56,763 nucleotides of DNA, taken from the NCBI GenBank assembly GCA_028818775.1, contig JAPPNE010000038.1, positions 1 to 56,763 of the forward strand. Direction: 5' to 3'. How positions within the stretch are numbered: the stretch's first letter is position 1; each line of letters begins with the position of its first letter. The translations under genes were made by a program, and so were the position numbers. The DNA is from Deltaproteobacteria bacterium (GTDB taxonomy: Bacteria > Desulfobacterota > Binatia > UBA9968 > JAJDTQ01). Positions 51,430 through 56,763 of the stretch are shown one piece after another. The notes under the pieces were generated by a model. That model was not told where the DNA came from, did not search any database, and saw nothing but the letters and a program-made list of their open reading frames with translations.

Positions 51430-52795
51430 GTCTCGAATCGGGGCCGGCGTTCGGACCGCCGGGCCTTCCTCCAGGTCCGCCGGGCCGCGCCCCCGGCCGT
51501 CCGCCGGGCCTGCCGCCTCCCGGTCCTCCCCGCGGCCCGGCCCCGTTGCCTAGCTGTACCTTGGCCCCGTCCCGCAACACCTCGTTGCCCAGCGTCACCA
51601 CCTGCTGGCCGGGCTTGAGGTCGCCGCCGGCGATTTCCAGCAACGCGCGGTAGCCGCGCCCGGTGCTCACCTTCACCGCCTTGGCCTGACCGTTGGACAC
51701 GACGAAGACCACCTCGTCCGGGCCGCGCCGCACCACCGCGTCCTTGGGCACCAGCACGCTCGGCTCGCCGCTCGAAACGATCACCGTGACGCGCGCCAGC
51801 ATGCCGGCCTTGAGCCGTCCGCGGGCGTTGGCGAGCCGGACCTTCACCGGGAAGCTGCGGCTGCGCGTATCCGCCTGGGGAACGATGTGCGCGACTTCGC
51901 CCGAGAAGACCTCGCCGGGGAAGGCGTCCAGCGTCACGTTGGCTGGGAGACCCGTGCGCAACCGCGCGATCTTGCGCTCCCCCACCGGCCCGGACGCGAA
52001 CACCGGATCCAGGTCCACCAGGTCCGCCACGGGCTCGCCCGCGTTCACCCAGTCGCCCACGTCCACGTGCTTCCTGACGATGAAACCGGAGATGGGCGCG
52101 CGCAGCGTGCTCCTGTCGATCTCGTAGGCCACCGCGTCCATGCGCGCCCGGGCCTCCTCGTGCTCGGCCTCGGCCATGGCGATGTCCTCGGCCCTGGCGC
52201 CGGAGCGGGTGAGATCCAAGGCCGCCCGGGCGCTACCGTACTTCTCGCGCGCGGCGAGGTAGTCGCTCTCCACCTTCTGGAACTCCGCCAGGCTGATGAG
52301 CCTTCCCTCATGGAGCCGCCGCGCGCGTTCGAGGTCGCGCTCGTGGTGCTGCAGGATCGCCTCCTGCTCCTTGGCCGCGGCGAGCCTCTGCGCCACCTCC
52401 TCGGAGCGGGAGCCCTCCCGGACCTTGTCCCACTGCTTCTTCGCCCGGGCCACCGCCGCCGCGCGCTCGCGCAACGCGATCTCGCGCCGCCCCCGGTCCA
52501 CTTGCAGCAGGACGGTCTTGCCCGCCGCCACCGCGTCGCCTTCCCGGAAGCCGGCCGCGGCCACCCGGCCCGCCACCACCGCCGCCGCCGTGGTGGCGAC
52601 GTTGGGCTCGATGGTGCCGATGAAGGAGACCTCTTCCGGGATCGCCTTCGATTGCACGGGCGCCGTCTTCACCGCCACCGGGCGCGGCCCCCAGCGCTGC
52701 GGCCACGCGTCCACGGCGCACAAGACGAATGCTGCCAGCAGGCATGCGGCCAGGAGGACCGGCCGCGGCACGAGAGACAGGGAATGGAGGGACAT
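51413..52795 (-). CDS. RND efflux periplasmic adaptor (membrane fusion protein)
   Basis: A 460-residue adaptor. A signal segment (residues 1-31, LLAACLLAAFVLCAVDA) is followed by the biotinyl-like half domain (VVAGRVAAAGFREGDAVAAG), a long coiled-coil hairpin (about 105-195, EVAQRLAAAKEQEAILQHHE), a second half-motif RAPISGFIVRKHVDVGDWV and beta-barrel and membrane-proximal domains. The last 45 residues are an unusual tail almost only of G, P and R. Start at 52795 has GGAGG upstream and gives a signal peptide; frames extending upstream do not. It overlaps the pump gene, so the two are coupled. Confidence 0.9.
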   Translation of the reverse strand: MSLHSLSLVPRPVLLAACLLAAFVLCAVDAWPQRWGPRPVAVKTAPVQSKAIPEEVSFIGTIEPNVATTAAAVVAGRVAAAGFREGDAVAAGKTVLLQVDRGRREIALRERAAAVARAKKQWDKVREGSRSEEVAQRLAAAKEQEAILQHHERDLERARRLHEGRLISLAEFQKVESDYLAAREKYGSARAALDLTRSGARAEDIAMAEAEHEEARARMDAVAYEIDRSTLRAPISGFIVRKHVDVGDWVNAGEPVADLVDLDPVFASGPVGERKIARLRTGLPANVTLDAFPGEVFSGEVAHIVPQADTRSRSFPVKVRLANARGRLKAGMLARVTVIVSSGEPSVLVPKDAVVRRGPDEVVFVVSNGQAKAVKVSTGRGYRALLEIAGGDLKPGQQVVTLGNEVLRDGAKVQLGNGAGPRGGPGGGRPGGRPGARPGGPGGRPGGPNAGPDSRRDGNR

Positions 52796-53043
52796 GACTT
52801 CTTGCCTAAACGGTCCGTTTCGGGGACGCAACTCCACCTGATTGGACGATGCGGGGTTCCGTCCATCCGGCGCGTGTCCCGCGAACATCCGAGGATAGGG
52901 GTTTTGCCGGAGAGGGGCAACCGCCACGCCGGCGGGACGCAAGGCCGCTTGACAGGCCATTGGTGACAGCCTACGATTCGGGCATTTCGTGCCGCAAGCC
53001 GTCCCGCCTCTCGGGGACAATCACCTTCGCGGAGGAGAATGAC
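52796..53043. promoter_or_regulatory. Divergent intergenic region, with a promoter for the amidohydrolase
   Basis: On the plus strand TTGACA (52949-52954) and TACGAT (52972-52977) are spaced by 17 bp, with a leader of about 60 bases to 53044. On the minus strand TTGCGT at about 52833 is followed 16 bp later by TTAGGC, a weak candidate for the adaptor gene. No regulator gene lies nearby. Confidence 0.6.
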
Positions 53044-54168
53044 ATGGCCAAACAAGGCTTCAAGGCAATGGACTCCGACATGCACGTGTTCGAGCCCCAC
53101 GACCTGTGGCAGCGCTATATCGACCCGGAGTTCAAGGACCGCGCCCCCAAGGGCTTGCAGCGCGATTTCCGCGACCTCGGCGTCGAACTCGACGGCAAGA
53201 TCCTGCCGATCCCGAGGCGGCCGGAGAACCCGGGGCTGAGGGACTACCGCCTGGCCACCCTCAAGGAGAAATACAGCGACGTGGCCGCGCGCAACTTCGA
53301 CGGCGTAAGCCAGGTCATGGCCATGGACAAGGAAGGCCTCGACGTGGCGTTCCTGTTCCCCACGCGCGGGCTCTTCGTCCTCGGCATCGACGGGCTCGAC
53401 CCGGAACTGGCGGCGGCCATCTCCCGAGCCTACAACGACTGGCTCTACGACTTCGCGCAGGCCGACCGCGACCGCATGGTCTGCGTCGCCATGGTGCCGC
53501 CCCAGAACGTCGAGGCGGCGGTGGCCGAGACCAGGAGGACGGTGACCGAGATGGGGTTCCGGGGCATCTTCATGCGTCCCAACCAGACCAACGGCAAGTG
53601 CTGGAGCGACCCCTACTACGATCCCCTGTGGGAGGTATGCCAGAGCCTGAACGTGCCGGTGGGCTTCCACGAGGCCGGACGGGTCTATCAACCCCAGCCG
53701 GCCATCTCGCAGTTCATCCCGTCGTTCTCCATGTTCAACACCCTGAGCTTTCCGCTGGCCAACATGTTCGCGTGCGCGGACATGATCTACGGCGGCGTGA
53801 TGGAGCGCTTCCCCAAGCTCCGCGTGGCCTTCCTGGAGGGCAACTGCTCCTGGCTCCCGTGGCTCCTGTACCGCATGGGCGACTACATGGAGTCAGTGGG
53901 CAAGGCCGAGTACCCGGACTTGAAGCTCGAGCCGCTGGAGTACTTCCAGCGCCAGTGCTTCGGCGCCGTCGAATGCGACGAGGTCACCGCCAAGCACATT
54001 CCGGAGTTCGGCCTGGAGGACAACGTGGTGTTCTCCACCGACTATCCGCACCTGGACGTCAAGTATCCCCACTCGCTGGATACCTTCCTGGAGATGCCGT
54101 TCTCCGACGAGTCCAAGCGGAAGTACCTCTGGGACAACTGCGCCCGGCTGTACAACATGGGTCAGTGA
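53044..54168 (+). CDS. Amidohydrolase family protein (Amidohydro_2, TIM barrel)
   Basis: A 374-residue metal-dependent hydrolase or decarboxylase of the ACMSD-like amidohydrolase group. The metal pair D-x-H appears as MDSDMHVFEP (about 9-18), a further histidine in VGFHEAGR and the aspartate in STDYPHLDVK near the C-terminus. There is no signal peptide. ATG at 53044 has GGAGGAG upstream. The substrate is unknown; such proteins act on catechol-like, gamma-resorcylate-like or amide compounds. The stop overlaps the GTG start of the GH84 gene by 4 bp (GTGA). Confidence 0.83.
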   Translation: MAKQGFKAMDSDMHVFEPHDLWQRYIDPEFKDRAPKGLQRDFRDLGVELDGKILPIPRRPENPGLRDYRLATLKEKYSDVAARNFDGVSQVMAMDKEGLDVAFLFPTRGLFVLGIDGLDPELAAAISRAYNDWLYDFAQADRDRMVCVAMVPPQNVEAAVAETRRTVTEMGFRGIFMRPNQTNGKCWSDPYYDPLWEVCQSLNVPVGFHEAGRVYQPQPAISQFIPSFSMFNTLSFPLANMFACADMIYGGVMERFPKLRVAFLEGNCSWLPWLLYRMGDYMESVGKAEYPDLKLEPLEYFQRQCFGAVECDEVTAKHIPEFGLEDNVVFSTDYPHLDVKYPHSLDTFLEMPFSDESKRKYLWDNCARLYNMGQ

Positions 54169-55313
54169 CATCTCCAGTCGGACAGGACACTAACTCCATA
54201 GCGACATTCGAGCGGCGGGGGATCGTTGAAGGCTTCTTCGGTCCCCCGTGGAGCATGGTGCACCGCGCGGCGATGTTCGCGTTCGGCGCCGCGCGCGGCA
54301 TGAACACCTACCTGTACGCGCCCAAGGACGACCCTTACCACCGGGAGCGCTGGCGGCTCCCCTACCCGGAGCCGGAGTGGCGCGAGCTATGCCGCCTCAT
54401 CGATGCGGCCCAGGGCCACGGCATCGACTTCGTGTACGGCTTTCACCCGGGCAAGGACCTCTGCTTCGCCGCCGCGGAACCCGTGCGCGTCCTGCTCGAC
54501 AAGGCGGCGCGGCTCTACGACCGGGGAGTGCGCACCTTCGCGGTGTTGTTCGACGACATCCCGTCGCACCTTACCGACCCCGGAGACGTGAAAAAGTACG
54601 ACAACAGCCTGGCCAAGGCGGAGTCCTTGTGGCTGGAGGCGGTGTTGGAGGCGCAGCCCGCGGACTGGGACGCGGAGTGGTGGTTCTGTCCCTCGTACTA
54701 CACCCCTGACCCGCTGCTTGCGCGGATGTTCGGCGAGTTCGAGCCGGAGTTCCCGGAGACCGTCGGGCGCTACCTGCCGGAGCCGGTGGCCTGCTTCTGG
54801 ACCGGGACCAAGGTGGTGCCGGAGAACGTCACCCTCGCCGATATGGAGGAAATCGGCGAGAGGATGGGGCACCGGCTGCTGCTCTGGGACAACTACCCGG
54901 TCAACGACCTCACCATGGCCGACGAGATGCACATCGGGCCTCTCACCGGCCGGGACCCGCGGCTGCCGGAGCGGGTGCGCGCGCATCTGACCAACCCGCT
55001 GCTGCAGGAGGAACTGAGTTTCGTCCCCATGGCCACCTGCTTCGACTACGCGCGGGACCCCGGAGCCTACGACCCCGAAGCGAGCTGGGAGACGGCGGTG
55101 ACGGAGCGGTTCGGTGCGGACAACCTGGAGCACTGGCGGGCGCTCCGGCTGTTTTGCGAAAGGGACGCGAAGGCCGCCGGCGCGGCGACGTTCTCGGAGT
55201 CGGAGCGGAACGCGCTGGAAACCGCCAACGGCTATCTGCTGGCCCGCCGCGGCGAAGGGTGGTGCCGGGAGTTCGAGCCGTGGCGGGAGAGAATGGAGCG
55301 CGCGCTCCGCTAG
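54165..55313 (+). CDS. GH84 family beta-N-acetylglucosaminidase-like protein
   Basis: A 382-residue protein with the GH84 (O-GlcNAcase/hyaluronidase) catalytic domain. The N-terminal GIVEGFFGPPWSM (about 19-31), NTYLYAPKDDPYHRERWR (about 47-64) and the catalytic aspartate pair D130-D131 in VLFDDIPSH are intact. It has no signal peptide, so it would act inside the cell, perhaps on amino sugars. The start is GTG at 54165, overlapping the amidohydrolase stop, with no strong ribosome site; the first 15 residues are partly encoded by a dispersed repeat (54178-54194), so a later start cannot be excluded. It lies between the amidohydrolase and the EgtB-like gene. Confidence 0.85.
   Translation: MTSPVGQDTNSIATFERRGIVEGFFGPPWSMVHRAAMFAFGAARGMNTYLYAPKDDPYHRERWRLPYPEPEWRELCRLIDAAQGHGIDFVYGFHPGKDLCFAAAEPVRVLLDKAARLYDRGVRTFAVLFDDIPSHLTDPGDVKKYDNSLAKAESLWLEAVLEAQPADWDAEWWFCPSYYTPDPLLARMFGEFEPEFPETVGRYLPEPVACFWTGTKVVPENVTLADMEEIGERMGHRLLLWDNYPVNDLTMADEMHIGPLTGRDPRLPERVRAHLTNPLLQEELSFVPMATCFDYARDPGAYDPEASWETAVTERFGADNLEHWRALRLFCERDAKAAGAATFSESERNALETANGYLLARRGEGWCREFEPWRERMERALR
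54178..54194. repeat. TAGYGTCCTGTCCG mini-repeat (variant), upstream of GH84
   Basis: TCGGACAGGACACTAAC (plus strand) is the reverse complement of the 55309-55325 repeat with three mismatches, all transitions. The two copies are in inverted orientation and bracket almost the whole GH84 gene. Confidence 0.6.
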
Positions 55314-55325
55314 CGTCCTGTCCGG
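55309..55325. repeat. TAGYGTCCTGTCCG mini-repeat at the GH84 stop codon
   Basis: GCTAGCGTCCTGTCCGG includes the GH84 stop codon TAG (55311-55313). Fifteen bases are identical to the repeat at the rho stop. Confidence 0.7.
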
Positions 55326-55373
55326 CAAAGAACCAGCATATGTCGTGTTATTCAAGGACGGAACACGGGCATC

Positions 55374-56678
55374 ATGGAAGAGAAGAACGTATCCACCCGT
55401 GAGATACTGGACACCCTGAACGAGGTCCGTTCGCGGACTCTGGCCCTGGTGGAAGACCTTTCCGGCGATCAGCTCACCGTGCCCATGCTGAACATCGTCA
55501 ATCCGCCGCTCTGGGAGATCGGGCACGTGTCCTGGTTTCACGAACGGTGGGCGTTGCGGCACCTGCGCGGCCACGACCCCATCATTTCCAACGGCGACGA
55601 ACTCTACGACTCCGCGGCCGTGCACCACGACACTCGCTGGGTGCTGGCGCTGCCGCCGCTGAAAGAGACCCTCGCTTACAAGGAGCGCGTGCTGCGGGAG
55701 ATCACGGACAAGCTTCCCGCCGAGCGCCTGAGTCCGGAGGAGACCTACTTCCACAAGCTGGTGATCTTCCACGAGGACATGCACGCGGAGGCCATGACCT
55801 ACACGCGCCAGACCCTGGGCTATCCCCCGCCCCCGTTCGTGACGGGACGCGCGGCGCCGCGGGGCGGCCCCTGCCCCGGCGACGTGGAGATGCCGGGCGG
55901 CGAGTTCGTCCTTGGCGGCACGCCCGACCTTCCGTTCGTCTTCGACAACGAGAAATGGGGCCACCCGGTGACCGTGGTCCCCTACCGCATCGCCCGCGCC
56001 CCGGTGACCAACGAGGAGTTCGCCGCCTTCGCCGACGACAACGGCTACGAGGATCGGCGGTGGTGGAGTGACGAGGGCTGGAGCTGGCGGCAGGCCGAGG
56101 GCGCGACGCATCCCGTATACTGGAAGCGCGAGTCGCCGGGACAGTGGCTGGAGCGGATCTTCGACCGCTGGGGGCCGCTCCAGGCGGAGTTGCCGGTGAT
56201 CCACGTCAACTGGTACGAGGCCGAGGCCTATTGCCGGTGGGCCGGGCGGAGGCTGGCGACGGAAGCGGAGTGGGAGATGGCGGCGACCGTGGACCCCGCC
56301 ACCGGCACGGACCCTGAAGCGGCCAAACGCGGCTACCCTTGGGGCGAAGAGGCGCCCGACCCCTCCCACGGCAACCTCGACTGGGCCGCCGGAGGCCGGT
56401 TGCCCGTGGACGCGCTCCCAGCGGGCGACAGCGCCGCCGGCTGCCGGCAGATGATCGGAAACGTGTGGGAGTGGACGGCCGACGCCTTCCACCCCTACCC
56501 CGGTTTCGTCCGGGACCCGTACAAGGAGTACTCCGAGCCCTGGTTCGGCGACCGCAAGGTGCTGCGCGGCGGCTGTTGGGCCACCCGCTCCCATCTGATC
56601 CGCAACACCTGGCGGAACTTCTTCACCCCGGACCGGCGGGACGTGCTGGCGGGTTTCCGGACGTGCGCGATGGACTAG
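55374..56678 (+). CDS. egtB: EgtB-like non-heme iron sulfoxide synthase (ergothioneine or selenoneine pathway)
   Basis: A 434-residue protein with an N-terminal DinB-like domain (about 8-150) and a C-terminal FGE-sulfatase (formylglycine-generating-like) domain (about 170-434). The iron ligands are H51 in GHVSWFHERW and H133 and H137 in HEDMH, the same positions as in mycobacterial EgtB from memory. Active-site tyrosine Y375 in HPYPGF is kept. It would join hercynine to cysteine or gamma-glutamylcysteine with O2. The C-terminal RNFFTPDRRD differs from the mycobacterial RNWDHPIRR, where an aspartate binds substrate; this may mean a different sulfur or selenium donor. Its egtD is 14 kb upstream. 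It follows the GH84 gene by 60 bp. Confidence 0.85.
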   Translation: MEEKNVSTREILDTLNEVRSRTLALVEDLSGDQLTVPMLNIVNPPLWEIGHVSWFHERWALRHLRGHDPIISNGDELYDSAAVHHDTRWVLALPPLKETLAYKERVLREITDKLPAERLSPEETYFHKLVIFHEDMHAEAMTYTRQTLGYPPPPFVTGRAAPRGGPCPGDVEMPGGEFVLGGTPDLPFVFDNEKWGHPVTVVPYRIARAPVTNEEFAAFADDNGYEDRRWWSDEGWSWRQAEGATHPVYWKRESPGQWLERIFDRWGPLQAELPVIHVNWYEAEAYCRWAGRRLATEAEWEMAATVDPATGTDPEAAKRGYPWGEEAPDPSHGNLDWAAGGRLPVDALPAGDSAAGCRQMIGNVWEWTADAFHPYPGFVRDPYKEYSEPWFGDRKVLRGGCWATRSHLIRNTWRNFFTPDRRDVLAGFRTCAMD

Positions 56679-56680
56679 CG

Positions 56681-56763
56681 GTCCTTCGACTTCGCTCGGC
56701 AGACCTCGCTACGCTCAGGACGAACGGGTTGGCGTTATTGTCCGTTCGTCCTGAGCGTAGCGA
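56681..56763. repeat. GTCCTTCGACTTCGC family repeat, copy C (cut by window end)
   Basis: Left arm 56681-56729 (GTCCTTCGACTTCGC...GGACGAACGG) is followed by a 12-base centre and the beginning of the inverted arm (CCGTTCGTCCTGAGCGTAGCG) to the end of the window. It starts 2 bp after the EgtB-like stop. Confidence 0.85.

Noticed and set aside
54387-56594. A minus-strand frame of 735 codons opposite GH84 and egtB
   Set aside because: Both genes on the plus strand have clear catalytic motifs; the opposite frame has none.

Overview
The window is a high-GC chromosomal segment of a Gram-negative bacterium. It has a complete Tol-Pal system, lipoprotein and Sec signals, an RND efflux pair and phosphatidylethanolamine synthesis. 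Two gene orders, ilvB-ilvN-ilvC-psd-pssA-leuA with leuB, asd and truA nearby, and rpsB-tsf-pyrH-frr-uppS-cdsA-dxr-rseP, are those of deltaproteobacterial-type lineages. The accessory content (tripartite tricarboxylate transporter, LLM oxidoreductase, amidohydrolase, alpha/beta hydrolases, ergothioneine genes) and the many short palindromic repeats fit an uncultured soil or marine relative such as the Desulfobacterota, Binatota or Tectomicrobia groups. That placement is inference; no rRNA gene is present.

Layout. Positions 1-123 are homopolymer tracts that look like a contig-end artefact. From 130 to 5152 (minus strand) lies a TctA-TctB transporter followed by a small secreted protein with its own promoter and two TctC-like binding proteins. 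A divergent LLM-class oxidoreductase follows. From 34206 back to 6249 almost 28 kb runs in one direction on the minus strand: tolQ-tolR-tolA-tolB-pal-cpoB, ribF, rho, then rpsB-tsf-pyrH-frr-uppS-cdsA-dxr-rseP-tsaB (translation, UMP kinase, isoprenoid, lipid and envelope functions), then a DUF465 gene with ilvB-ilvN-ilvC-psd-pssA-leuA-leuB, asd, truA and leuC-leuD. The branched-chain pathway is complete apart from ilvD and ilvE. Repeats sit at each junction of the rearranged leucine part.

On the plus strand, pgk-tpiA-secG and a tRNA-Leu(GAG) follow, then minus-strand yggS-yggT, then a plus-strand lytic transglycosylase. The last 17 kb is accessory: egtD translationally coupled to a two-cluster Fe-S oxidoreductase, a large alpha/beta hydrolase, a convergent second alpha/beta hydrolase, an Hsp15-like S4 protein with an Rnl5-type RNA ligase, a CinA homologue whose amidase motif is altered, an RND efflux adaptor and pump, and an amidohydrolase, GH84 glycosidase and EgtB-like sulfoxide synthase in a row.

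The best candidates for new biology are the hslR-RNA ligase gene pair with an apparently leaderless promoter, the egtD-Fe-S oxidoreductase coupling, a terminator or attenuator whose loop can pair with the leuA Shine-Dalgarno, and a small dispersed repeat (TAGYGTCCTGTCCG) that supplies stop codons and flanks the GH84 gene.
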